52,015 bases of DNA from Oscillospiraceae bacterium (GCA_022779345.1 JALFTG010000032.1:1-52015), one strand, 5' to 3'; positions 8,238-15,677 are shown, counted from the first letter of the stretch. The notes: generated by a model not told the origin, from the sequence alone. Numbers and translations are program-made.

Positions 8238-9032
8238 ATGATCAATATTCTGTACGCGGTTCTCGTCCTTGGCGTGATGGGCGCGGCGTTCGCGGCTCTG
8301 CTGGGCGTGGCGTCGAAAGTATTTGCTGTGGAAACGGATCCCCGGGAAGCGGCTGTTCTGGAGTGCCTGGCCGGCGCCAACTGCGGCGGCTGCGGCTATC
8401 CCGGCTGCTCCGGCTACGCTGCCGCTGTGGTGGCGGGCGAGGCTCCCACCGATAAGTGCGGCCCCGGCGGTGCTGAGGCTGCTGCAAAGATTGCCGCGGT
8501 GATGGGCGTTGACGCCGGCAGCTCCGAAAAGATGATCGCTTTCGTGCCATGCTCCGGCAGCTCCGAAAATGCGGCTCTGAAGTTCGACTACACCGGCCCC
8601 AAGACCTGCCAGGCCGCCATGGGTTACGGCGGAAAAGGCACCAAGGTGTGCTCTTTCTCCTGTATCGGCTACGGCGACTGTGTGAATGCCTGTAAGTTCG
8701 GTGCCATGCGTCTGGTGGACGGCGTTGCCAAGGTGGACCGCGAGAAGTGCGTGGCCTGCATGGCCTGCGCCGAGGCTTGCCCCAAGCACATCATCGTGAA
8801 GGTGCCCTACAGCCAGACCGAGCTGGTGTCCTGCCGTTCCAACGACAAGGGCCCCGCTGTCACCAAGGCCTGCAAGGTGGGCTGCATCGGCTGCATGAAG
8901 TGCGCCAAGGAGTGCCCCGCTGAGGCCATCACCATCACCAACTTCCTGGCCAATATCGACCCGGAAAAGTGCATCAAGTGCGGCCATTGCGAGACTGTCT
9001 GCCCCAGACACATCATCAAGCCCCAGAAGTAA
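8238..9032 (+). CDS. rnfB: Rnf complex subunit B, ferredoxin-oxidising Fe-S protein (264 aa)
   Basis: RnfB receives electrons from reduced ferredoxin. An N-terminal membrane helix (about residues 3-25) is followed by the Fe-S domain Cys43-x5-Cys49-x2-Cys52-x4-Cys57 (ANCGGCGYPGC). Four further cysteine groups follow: C-x3-C-x5-C-x3-C (CSFSCIGYGDCVNAC), CVACMACAEACP, CIGCMKCAKECP and CIKCGHCETVCP. The protein therefore has capacity for at least five [4Fe-4S] clusters, which is usual for clostridial RnfB. It is the last gene of rnfCDGEAB and a strong terminator follows. Confidence 0.96.
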   Translation: MINILYAVLVLGVMGAAFAALLGVASKVFAVETDPREAAVLECLAGANCGGCGYPGCSGYAAAVVAGEAPTDKCGPGGAEAAAKIAAVMGVDAGSSEKMIAFVPCSGSSENAALKFDYTGPKTCQAAMGYGGKGTKVCSFSCIGYGDCVNACKFGAMRLVDGVAKVDREKCVACMACAEACPKHIIVKVPYSQTELVSCRSNDKGPAVTKACKVGCIGCMKCAKECPAEAITITNFLANIDPEKCIKCGHCETVCPRHIIKPQK

Positions 9033-9043
9033 CTTTCAAAGCA

Positions 9044-9078
9044 AAATCCCCTGTCCGATTGGACAGGGGATTTTTTTC
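9044..9078 (+). terminator. Terminator of the rnf operon
   Basis: The perfect 12-bp arms AATCCCCTGTCC and GGACAGGGGATT around a GATT loop are followed by a run of T. It lies 12 bp after the rnfB stop. Confidence 0.93.
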
Positions 9079-9246
9079 TTTTGGGGGAATCCCTCTGCGG
9101 GGATTCCCCCAAAAGAAATTTGCGGCCATTCCATGCACTCGCTTCGCTCGCACACTTCATTGGCCGAGCGGTGTTTTTTGCATAGCAAAGCCTCCCAAAA
9201 AACGGATTAGATTTGTTTGCGCCGGACGGCGCAAATTCTGCGAAGC
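9078..9246 (+). repeat. Interspersed structured repeat, copy 1 of 3 (~169 bp)
   Basis: This fills most of the gap between rnfB and the HTH regulator. It begins with a perfect 16-bp hairpin (arms CTTTTGGGGGAATCCC and complement, 9078-9115). It then carries GCGGCC, CCATGCACTCGCTTCGCTCG, a T6...A6 palindromic segment around 9174-9202, the small hairpin GCGCC...GGCGC and the end motif TTCTGCGAAGC. The same order of blocks recurs at 12317-12476 and 51175-51338, in the same orientation. It has no coding capacity that I believe. The remaining ~90 bp before 9339 (an imperfect hairpin near 9299-9319) may terminate the minus-strand regulator. Confidence 0.85.
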
Positions 9247-9338
9247 TGGTTCAAAATGTTTAATCCCCGGTCCAATGGAAAGAGGATTTTTCTGTGTGGA
9301 AACTCCCTGCGGGGATTTCACCGATAGGGATACGGAAT

Positions 9339-10769
9339 TTACAGCAGTTTGATGCACCGGGAAATGTAGTCCATGGCGTCATCTCCGGTGAGGCACAGAT
9401 CCGGGGGCAGGGCCTCCATGTGATCCAGCCAGGTGTTCATGTGCCGGATCATGGCAGGGGAGGACAGGGTATACAGCACCTGATCCCGGGTGTCCTGGTG
9501 CTTCAGGGAAAAAGCGGCACTGGGACTGAGGAACAGGGAAGTGGACTGATCTTCGTAATTGCAGATGGGGTTCCGGGCGGAGAGAATGCACAGGCGCACC
9601 TCCGGAGACTGAGACAGCCGGTCCAGCATGGTCTGGAGGTGGACCAGCCGGTCCTCTCGGGGCACCTCCACCACCCGGCCGAAGGCGGACATCCGGCCGG
9701 TGTACACATAGTCCACAAAGGCGGGCTTGTAGCACACAATGGTCTGGAAAAACCGGGAGCCGTCCAGAAACAGGCCCATTTTTCCACCAATGGCCCGCTC
9801 CCGGGGCATGAGCTTGCGCTGCAGCTGCTCCGGGAAAAACAGAGGCTGCATCCGCTTCAGCAGACACCGGCAATGGGGCTGCATGAAATAGTCCAGAAAG
9901 TACTGGTTGTCCAGCAGCCGGCGCATATGCACATGGTCATTCAGCGCCCGGCGGTTCAGAATATACCGGTCCGCCGCGGCGGAATACTGGCTGACCAGGG
10001 TCGGGTCCCCGGATTCCAGGAGCATCAGTTCCCGGGAAAACGGGTTGCGGTCATACTGGAGGAGCAGGCTGTCCCGGATGAGGAAAATGTGGCTGCCCTG
10101 GGAACGGCCGGGTTTCAGCTCATAAAATTCGTACTGGATGTTGTGATCCTGCCCCATGAGGTAGCAGAAGGACCTGCAGGACAGGTCCAGGTGGTTCACA
10201 AAGTCGTCCATGTCCACGAATTGCAGCACCCGCACCGCCGTCTCCCGGGGGAGAGCTGCCCGCAGCTGCCGGAAAAAAGTCTCGTCATTCTTGAACTGGG
10301 CGTGGATGGGCGTGGTGCAGATGATATCCACCTGGGCCGCATTGGCTGCGTGCTCCCGGAGAGCTTCAAAGATGGCTTCAGGAAACAGACTGGTCTGCCG
10401 GGCGCGGGCGAAACTGGCGTTTTCCCGGCCGGTTTTCACGGGACGGGTGGACTGGGAACGCTGGGTGTCCCGGTAAGCCCCGGCCAGCAGCTCAGCCACC
10501 GCCCGGGCAAACATGGCATCGTCCTCCGGGGCAGGGCAGTCCAGGGCAAAACGGGCGGCCGCCCGCCGGCGGGCAGGCAGGGCAGTGCTGGCGGCCAGAT
10601 AGACGCCGATATCCCGGAACAGCGTCCCGTCGCTGTGGACGGCGGGGAGCTTCACATCGTTGATCCACCGGCTCACATAGGACGGGTCATAGCCCAGCGC
10701 GGCGGCCAGATTGCACCGCTTCACGCCGCAGATGGTCGTCAGTTCCCGCAAAGTGCTGCCAAAGGTCAT
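9339..10769 (-). CDS. Large HTH (XRE-like) regulator of unknown effector domain (476 aa)
   Basis: Residues about 7-45 (LRELTTICGVKRCNLAAALG then YDPSYVSRWINDVKLP) read as a helix-turn-helix of the XRE/lambda-repressor type. The remaining 400 or so residues are soluble, rich in Arg and Leu, and match no domain I recognise; they are presumably a sensory or oligomerisation part. The start is the ATG preceded by AGGAGGG at 7 nt; the 70 in-frame codons upstream have no ribosome site. It is transcribed divergently from the SnoaL/SDR/flavoenzyme genes with 272 bp between them, the usual arrangement of a local regulator and its target operon. DNA binding is inferred, and the ligand is unknown. Confidence 0.75.
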   Translation of the reverse strand: MTFGSTLRELTTICGVKRCNLAAALGYDPSYVSRWINDVKLPAVHSDGTLFRDIGVYLAASTALPARRRAAARFALDCPAPEDDAMFARAVAELLAGAYRDTQRSQSTRPVKTGRENASFARARQTSLFPEAIFEALREHAANAAQVDIICTTPIHAQFKNDETFFRQLRAALPRETAVRVLQFVDMDDFVNHLDLSCRSFCYLMGQDHNIQYEFYELKPGRSQGSHIFLIRDSLLLQYDRNPFSRELMLLESGDPTLVSQYSAAADRYILNRRALNDHVHMRRLLDNQYFLDYFMQPHCRCLLKRMQPLFFPEQLQRKLMPRERAIGGKMGLFLDGSRFFQTIVCYKPAFVDYVYTGRMSAFGRVVEVPREDRLVHLQTMLDRLSQSPEVRLCILSARNPICNYEDQSTSLFLSPSAAFSLKHQDTRDQVLYTLSSPAMIRHMNTWLDHMEALPPDLCLTGDDAMDYISRCIKLL

Positions 10770-10834
10770 GAAAATCCCTCCTGCCCTGAAAAAGGCAATT
10801 CGTGTATGAAATGGAAAAGTTGCTTCAAAATGCA

Positions 10835-10858
10835 CGCTCCGGTCCGTCCGCCGGAGCG
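10835..10858 (-). other. Hairpin in the 5' leader of the HTH regulator
   Basis: The perfect 8-bp arms CGCTCCGG and CCGGAGCG around an 8-base loop lie between the regulator's promoter and its start codon. It could be an operator dyad or an RNA stem. No T run follows on either strand. Confidence 0.4.
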
Positions 10859-10869
10859 GGTACGGCTTT

Positions 10870-10898
10870 ATTCTATCATGGAAACCGGGGAAACACAA
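10870..10898 (-). promoter_or_regulatory. Promoter of the HTH regulator
   Basis: On the minus strand TTGTGT and TAGAAT are spaced by 17 bp, about 100 bp upstream of the start codon. Confidence 0.55.
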
Positions 10899-10979
10899 GG
10901 AATCCGGCCGCCAAAAGGTCTGGCGGGGATTTGGACAAGTTGCGGCAAGATTTCTGCATTTAGCTGAAATTACCGTCAC

Positions 10980-11008
10980 TATACAGAACGGAAACGAACT
11001 GATACAAT
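10980..11008 (+). promoter_or_regulatory. Candidate promoter of the SnoaL/SDR/flavoenzyme operon
   Basis: TATACA and TACAAT are spaced by 17 bp. A second overlapping -10 (TATAAT at 11008-11013) lacks a good -35. It lies about 35 bp upstream of the first start codon. Confidence 0.45.
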
Positions 11009-11041
11009 ATAATCAGAAAATTAACAAAGGAGGCTGTTCGC

Positions 11042-11542
11042 ATGACGCTGGATGCAGATAAGCAAATCACAGAACTGGCACGGGAGATCATCCGGGATGC
11101 AGGAAAACCCTACACGCCGGAGCAGCTGGCGGAAATTCCGTCTATCCTGGCGGCAAAGAGCCGGTATTTCTGGTGCATTGACAACCAGGAATTTGACATC
11201 ATGCCGGATGTGTTTACCGAGGAGGGGTTCCGCACCTTCTGGAGCGGGCGTCCCGGCCTCCATGACCGGGACAGGCAGGTGGCCCAGAACCGCCGGACCT
11301 GCGGGCTGGACATGGTACCCATGCATTTCGGGTACAACCAGATCGTGCATTTCACCGGCCCCCGCAGCGCGCAGCTGCTGACCAAAATGCACGACTACCA
11401 CACCTATAAGGACAACGGCGACACTTATTCCGGGTACGGCCTGTATGTGGACGACCTGGTGAAGTGTGATGATGACCGGTGGCGGATCCAGACCCTGCGT
11501 CTGACATACCGGCTGCTGGACGGACAACTGAGACAGAACTGA
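11042..11542 (+). CDS. SnoaL/NTF2-like protein, probable BaiE-type dehydratase (166 aa)
   Basis: A small cone-fold (SnoaL-like) protein. Comparing it by eye with the bile-acid 7alpha-dehydratase BaiE from memory, Tyr42, Asp47, His95, Asp118 and Arg157 fall at the same spacing as BaiE Tyr30, Asp35, His83, Asp106 and Arg146. The first four match without any gap and Arg is off by one. YFWCID matches BaiE YFRCLD and MHFG matches MHMG. BaiE removes a ring hydroxyl as water from a 3-oxo-4-ene steroid CoA ester, so a dehydratase on a steroid-like or cyclic enone substrate is a reasonable inference. AAGGAGG precedes the ATG. SDR and enoate-reductase genes follow, giving the same three enzyme types as in bai operons. 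It could still be a non-bile-acid dehydratase or isomerase. Confidence 0.7.
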   Translation: MTLDADKQITELAREIIRDAGKPYTPEQLAEIPSILAAKSRYFWCIDNQEFDIMPDVFTEEGFRTFWSGRPGLHDRDRQVAQNRRTCGLDMVPMHFGYNQIVHFTGPRSAQLLTKMHDYHTYKDNGDTYSGYGLYVDDLVKCDDDRWRIQTLRLTYRLLDGQLRQN

Positions 11543-11554
11543 GGAGGAATCAGA

Positions 11555-12316
11555 ATGGACAGACTGAAAGATAAAGTTGCCATTATCACCGGTGCGGCAG
11601 GCGGCATCTGCCATAAAACATCCGAACTGTTCGTCCAGGAGGGCGCCAAGGTCGTCATGGTGGACATCGATCCCCAGGTCCAGGACTTCTGTGCCGAGAT
11701 CGTGAAGAACGGCGGTCAGGCCATCGCCTTCACCGCGGATGTGGCCCAGCGGGACACCTGGGTCATGCTCCAGGAAAAGACCGTGGAAGCCTTCGGCACC
11801 ATCGACATCGTGGTCAACGGCGCCGCGGCCTTCTCACCTCCCACCCATGACTGGGCGTACATCACCTCCGAGATGATCGAGGAAGTGTTCCGGGTGAACA
11901 TCGACTCCATGCTGTATTCCTATCAGACGGTCCTGCGCTATATGATGCGCAACAAGATCCGGGGCTGCTTCCTGAACTTCTCCTCCTCCACCGGCCTGGC
12001 CTACAACGGTGCGGCGGTGCAGGGCTATCCTTTCTCCAAGGTGTGCATCAAGCTGGCCACCCAGAACATGGTGAACCAGGTGAGCAAGAAATACGGCATC
12101 CGCTTCAACTGCCTGGCCCCCAACTATGTGTGGGTGCCCAAATCCGCCCCCGTGTGGGAGATGTACGGCGAGCACTTCAAGGAAGTGACCCCCATGCCCT
12201 ACACCGGTATGCCCGAGGACGCGGCCTGGGCCGTCGTGTACCTGTGCTCTGACGAGGCGAAGTATATCAACGGCGTCTGCCTGCCTGTGGACGGCGGCTG
12301 GTATGTGGAGAAATAA
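11555..12316 (+). CDS. Short-chain dehydrogenase/reductase (253 aa)
   Basis: A classical SDR with a Rossmann fold. The glycine motif is TGAAGGIC (residues 12-19), where the third glycine of the usual TGxxxGIG is replaced by Cys19. Asp37 at the end of the second strand (VMVDID) predicts NAD(H) preference. VVNGAA stands for the NNAG motif, Asn115 is the structural Asn, and the catalytic Ser (S143-S145) and Tyr158-x3-Lys162 (YPFSK) are present. The length is typical. It lies 12 bp after the SnoaL gene with GAGGAGG, so it is co-transcribed. Oxidation of a ring hydroxyl (as BaiA or other hydroxysteroid dehydrogenases do) is inferred from context. A generic alcohol dehydrogenase role cannot be excluded. 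Confidence 0.88.
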   Translation: MDRLKDKVAIITGAAGGICHKTSELFVQEGAKVVMVDIDPQVQDFCAEIVKNGGQAIAFTADVAQRDTWVMLQEKTVEAFGTIDIVVNGAAAFSPPTHDWAYITSEMIEEVFRVNIDSMLYSYQTVLRYMMRNKIRGCFLNFSSSTGLAYNGAAVQGYPFSKVCIKLATQNMVNQVSKKYGIRFNCLAPNYVWVPKSAPVWEMYGEHFKEVTPMPYTGMPEDAAWAVVYLCSDEAKYINGVCLPVDGGWYVEK

Positions 12317-12476
12317 TCCTTCAAACCTTTCGGTTTGAAGGAGGGGGTGCGGCTGCTTCATGCACTCGCTTCGCTCGCACACTCCGCCGGCCGAGAAGTG
12401 TTTTTTGGCACAGCGAAGCTGCACCAAAAAACGGATTTGATTTTGTTCGCATCTGCGGATGCGAATTCTGCGAAGC
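12317..12476 (+). repeat. Interspersed structured repeat, copy 2 of 3 (~160 bp), inside an operon
   Basis: It starts right at the SDR stop with the perfect 11-bp hairpin TCCTTCAAACC/GGTTTGAAGGA. It continues with GCGGCTGC, TCATGCACTCGCTTCGCTCG, the T6/A6 palindrome, a GCATC...GATGC hairpin and TTCTGCGAAGC. It occupies the gap between the SDR gene and the flavoenzyme gene. The leading hairpin has no T run, so read-through is plausible. Confidence 0.85.
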
Positions 12477-12506
12477 ATCAATAAATTTAAACTTTTGGAG
12501 GGACAG

Positions 12507-14441
12507 ATGGGTTCATTGTTGATGGAGCCGATGCGGATCGGCAGTATGGAATTGAAAAACCGGATCGTCATGGCTCCCATGGGCGTATCCGTGCACAATA
12601 TGAGCCGGGGGACGGTGGAGTATTTCGTGGAGCGTGCCAAGGGCGGTGCGGCCATGATTTTCTGCAACATCCGGGCATCTTTGACCTTTGAGTCCGGGGA
12701 GCACTCCATCTTCTTCTGCGAGGAGACGGAGCCGCTGTTCAGGGAGATGGCAGACCGGTGCCACAGCTACGGCTGCAAAGTGGGCGCCCAGATCCAGCCC
12801 GGCGACGGCCGCATCGGCGGGCCGAGTCTGAAATACCGGGTGCCCATCAGCGCATCGGACTGCCCCTGGATGCATATGCCCAAGGTGCCCTGCCACGGGC
12901 TGACCCTGGACGAGATCCATGAGCTGGAGGACGATTTCCGCAAGAGCGTCCAGGCGGCCCTGCGCTGCGGCGCGGACTGCGTGGAGATCCACGCCTACGG
13001 CGGATACCTCACCGACCAGTTCCTCACCGAGCGGTGGAACACCCGTACGGACGAGTACGGCGGATCTCTGGAGAACCGGGCACGGTTCCTGAAGGAACTG
13101 ATCGAAATCTGCAAGGAGGAAGGCGGCGCGGACTTCCCCGTGATCGTCAAGTTCACCCCGGACCATTACATGGAAGGGGCGGGCTACCGCACCATGGATG
13201 AGGGCATCGAGCTGGCGAAGCTCATCGTGTCCTACGGGGCTGACGCCCTCCATGTGGACGCGGGCTGCCACGAAAACTGGTACAATGCCATGCCCCCTGC
13301 GGGCCTGCAGCAGATGACCCTCCAGTCCCGGTCCGCCAAGGTGATCCGCCAGGTGGTGGATGTGCCGGTGATGACCCACGGCCGGTTCGGCGATGTGACC
13401 AAGGCGGAGGCGGCGCTGCACAACGGTGTGTGCGATATCGCGGTCATCGGCCGGGGTCTGCTGGCGGATCCGGACCTGCCCAACAAGGTGGCGGCGGGCC
13501 GTCCCGACCTGATCCGGCCCTGCATCTCCTGCAACGAGGGCTGCATCGCCCGGGTGTATGTGGGCAAGCAGGCCACCTGCGCCATGAACCCCCGGTGCAG
13601 CTATGAGGACGGCAGCCGGGACATCCCCAAAGCGGAGACACCAAAAAAGATTCTTGTGGTGGGTGCAGGCCCCGGTGGCTGCATGGCGGCCATTTATGCC
13701 AGAGAAGCGGGCCACGAAGTGGAGATCTGGGAGAAGAGCGGCGTCATCGGCGGCAACGCCCTGATTGCCTCCAAGCCCTATTTCAAGCGGGATATGCACC
13801 GGATGATCAACTACTTCACCGTACGACTGAGGGATCTGGGCGTGCCCGTGCGGTACTACACCGAGGCCACGCCGGAGGCGGCTGCGGCCTTTGCTCCGGA
13901 TCAGATCATCTGGGCGGCGGGCGGCAAGCCCATCGTTCCCGGTTCCATCCCCGGTCTGGACAGCCCGAAGGTCAGTCTGGCCACGGACGCCCTCCGGGAC
14001 TGCTGCGATGTGGGCGACCGGGTGGTGGTCGTCGGCGGCGGTCTGGTCGGCGTGGAGACGGCGCTGCAGATGGATATGTGGGGCCGGAAGGTGACCTGCA
14101 TCGACATGGCCAAGGCCATCCCCTCCGAGCCGGGTTTCAAGATGAACGATGAGCTGCTGAAGAAGTACATGAAGGAATCCGGCGTGACCTTCCTGCCCAA
14201 AACGAAGCTGCTGGGCATCGAGGGCGACCTGTTCGGCTGCAAGGTGACGGTAGAGACCGGCGAGGCACAGCAGGTGCTGGAGTGCGACACGGTGCTGCTG
14301 GCCCTGGGCTTCACGCCCACGGCGGATGCGGCGGAGCCGTTCAAGGCCGTGGCTCCCGTGACGGTCATCGGCGACAGCGCCGAACCGAGAAAGATCGTGT
14401 TCGCCATCGACGATGCCTATGAGGCCGTGCGGAACCTGTAA
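12507..14441 (+). CDS. FMN/FAD/4Fe-4S enoate reductase, BaiCD/BaiH/FadH type (644 aa)
   Basis: A multidomain NADH:flavin oxidoreductase. An N-terminal old-yellow-enzyme FMN barrel spans about residues 1-335, with HAYGGYLTDQFL, NTRTDEYGGSLENR and phosphate-binding VIGRGLLADP. A [4Fe-4S] cluster is bound by Cys339, Cys342, Cys346 and Cys358 (CISCNEGC). A C-terminal FAD/NADH domain has dinucleotide motifs VVGAGPGG (about 384-391) and VVVGGGLVG (about 507-515). The length equals that of BaiCD, BaiH and 2,4-dienoyl-CoA reductase. These enzymes reduce C=C bonds of enoates or steroid enones with electrons from NADH. GGAGGGAC precedes the ATG. It ends the cluster, with repeat copy 2 separating it from the SDR gene. 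The substrate is unknown. Confidence 0.9.
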   Translation: MGSLLMEPMRIGSMELKNRIVMAPMGVSVHNMSRGTVEYFVERAKGGAAMIFCNIRASLTFESGEHSIFFCEETEPLFREMADRCHSYGCKVGAQIQPGDGRIGGPSLKYRVPISASDCPWMHMPKVPCHGLTLDEIHELEDDFRKSVQAALRCGADCVEIHAYGGYLTDQFLTERWNTRTDEYGGSLENRARFLKELIEICKEEGGADFPVIVKFTPDHYMEGAGYRTMDEGIELAKLIVSYGADALHVDAGCHENWYNAMPPAGLQQMTLQSRSAKVIRQVVDVPVMTHGRFGDVTKAEAALHNGVCDIAVIGRGLLADPDLPNKVAAGRPDLIRPCISCNEGCIARVYVGKQATCAMNPRCSYEDGSRDIPKAETPKKILVVGAGPGGCMAAIYAREAGHEVEIWEKSGVIGGNALIASKPYFKRDMHRMINYFTVRLRDLGVPVRYYTEATPEAAAAFAPDQIIWAAGGKPIVPGSIPGLDSPKVSLATDALRDCCDVGDRVVVVGGGLVGVETALQMDMWGRKVTCIDMAKAIPSEPGFKMNDELLKKYMKESGVTFLPKTKLLGIEGDLFGCKVTVETGEAQQVLECDTVLLALGFTPTADAAEPFKAVAPVTVIGDSAEPRKIVFAIDDAYEAVRNL

Positions 14442-14450
14442 ACATTCATT

Positions 14451-14488
14451 AAAAAAGCTTCCCGTTCACACGAACGGGAAGCTTTTTT
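14451..14488 (+). terminator. Bidirectional terminator between the flavoenzyme gene and a minus-strand gene
   Basis: The arms AAAAAAGCTTCCCGTTC and complement form a 17-bp perfect stem around ACAC with T/A runs on both sides. It serves the plus-strand operon and the converging 96-aa gene. Confidence 0.93.
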
Positions 14489-14777
14489 ATCGTTGTTTTC
14501 GGTTTTGCAGATACCAGATGAGCCAGCCGACTCCGGCGGACAGGGCGCAGGCGGCGGCATAGACGGCGATCACGGCGGCCACGAAGGCGCTCAGGTCCAG
14601 AAACCCGCCGGGGTTATAGGACGCATACTCCACCGCCGCCAGCACCAGCAGGGCTGCCACGGCGTACAGGGGGATGAGCCGGAGGGCCAGCCGGGTGGTT
14701 TTCCGGCAGAGCCAGTATTGCCCGGCGGCGAACAGAAGCAGAATGGCGATGAGGACAAGGGGGAGAACCAGGTCCAT
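14487..14777 (-). CDS. Small membrane protein, unknown function (96 aa)
   Basis: A 96-residue hydrophobic protein with three predicted transmembrane helices (about residues 2-20, 30-50 and 60-85) and a basic C terminus (YLQNRKQR). I do not recognise a family. The start is the ATG with GGGAGG 10-11 nt upstream. An in-frame extension further upstream would run through a repeat and has no ribosome site. The gene ends inside the bidirectional terminator. Confidence 0.6.
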   Translation of the reverse strand: MDLVLPLVLIAILLLFAAGQYWLCRKTTRLALRLIPLYAVAALLVLAAVEYASYNPGGFLDLSAFVAAVIAVYAAACALSAGVGWLIWYLQNRKQR

Positions 14778-14830
14778 GGCGGGATTGCCTCCCTTCGGAG
14801 AATCAGAATTTTGGGGGAACCTGTGCAGAA

Positions 14831-14915
14831 CGGTAGGGGCGCACCTATGTGTGCGCCCGGACGACGCTGCGGCGGTTGCCCGGCAGCGGGCCGACACACA
14901 GGTCGGCCCCTACCC
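14831..14915 (+). repeat. Double-hairpin intergenic repeat (GTAGGGGC family)
   Basis: Outer inverted ends GTAGGGGC (14833-14840) and GCCCCTAC (14905-14912) flank two inner hairpins, GGGCGCAC/GTGCGCCC and GGGCCGAC/GTCGGCCC. I associate this arrangement with a widespread dispersed repeat of clostridial genomes. It is the only copy in this window. Confidence 0.7.
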
Positions 14916-14930
14916 GTTGGAATGGGCGGG

Positions 14931-15044
14931 GCGGCCGCCGGAGAGGACATCCTGGACTGGGAGCGGGGCGAGATGTTTTATATCGGGTTCTGCATGGGCG
15001 CCCGGCTGATGCAGGAGATCATGGAGTGCCCGGAGTTCCACTGA
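14931..15044 (+). pseudogene. Remnant of a DUF6809-like small protein (C-terminal part)
   Basis: An open segment reads GEDILDWERGEMFYIGF then CMGARLMQEIMECPEFH and stops. The pattern of a Trp/Tyr-Glu-Arg helix then GFxxGARLMxE resembles the C terminus of small DUF6809-type proteins of Firmicutes as I remember them. No start codon with a ribosome site precedes it; the upstream sequence is the GTAGGGGC repeat. It looks like a gene truncated at the repeat boundary. The family assignment is from memory. Confidence 0.45.
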
Positions 15045-15047
15045 CCG

Positions 15048-15644
15048 TCACACCAGCAGGTCGCCGTAGCCGTTCTGCTGTGCGATCTTGTCCCGCCAGC
15101 ACTTGTGGCACATGGCCACATAGGAGTCGTTGCCACCCAGGAACACTTGGTCGCCCTGGGTGATGATCCGGCCGTTTGCGTCAATGCGGGCGTTCACGGT
15201 GGCCTTTTTGCCGCAGGAGCAGACGGTCTTGATCTCCGTGATGGAGTCGGCCAGCTCCATGAGCCGCTGGGAGCCGGGGAAGAAGTGGGTGAGGAAGTCC
15301 GTGCGCAGGCCGAAGCACAGCACGGGCACATCCTCGTTGTCCACCAGCGCCCGGAGCTCCTCGATCTGTTCCGGGGTGAAGAACTGGGACTCGTCGGAGA
15401 TGATGACATCGTGCCGTCCGGCGGCGAAATAGGCCTCCCGGATGCTCTGCTCCGGGGTGATGACCTGGGCCACGGCCTGCAGACCGATGCGGGAGCGGAC
15501 AATGTCGGCCCCGTCCCGGTCATCCACGCTGGGTTTGATGAGCCAGACGGACATGCCCAGCTCTTCGTAATTGAATTTGGTGATCAGTGCCTGGGCGGAC
15601 TTGGAGGAGCCCATGGCGCCATACTTAAAATATAATTTGGCCAT
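15048..15644 (-). CDS. tdk: Thymidine kinase, type II (198 aa)
   Basis: Phosphorylates thymidine (and deoxyuridine) to the 5'-monophosphate in pyrimidine salvage; cytoplasmic homotetramer. P-loop GAMGSSKS (residues 9-16), the Mg-binding DESQF (about 85-89), the lid region and four zinc-binding cysteines (C..C in VCSCGKK and C..C in MCHKCW) are all present. The length is typical of bacterial TK1-like enzymes. The ribosome site is weak (GAAAGA). It lies downstream of the uridine kinase gene on the same strand, within a nucleoside salvage region. Confidence 0.95.
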   Translation of the reverse strand: MAKLYFKYGAMGSSKSAQALITKFNYEELGMSVWLIKPSVDDRDGADIVRSRIGLQAVAQVITPEQSIREAYFAAGRHDVIISDESQFFTPEQIEELRALVDNEDVPVLCFGLRTDFLTHFFPGSQRLMELADSITEIKTVCSCGKKATVNARIDANGRIITQGDQVFLGGNDSYVAMCHKCWRDKIAQQNGYGDLLV

Positions 15645-15677
15645 AAGTTCGGTCTTTCTTTCAATCAGGAATTTGAA

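Noticed and set aside
11042..14441. Complete bile-acid-inducible (bai) operon
   Set aside because: baiB, baiF, baiG and a second reductase are not present, and identity to the characterised genes cannot be measured here, so bai gene symbols are not assigned.
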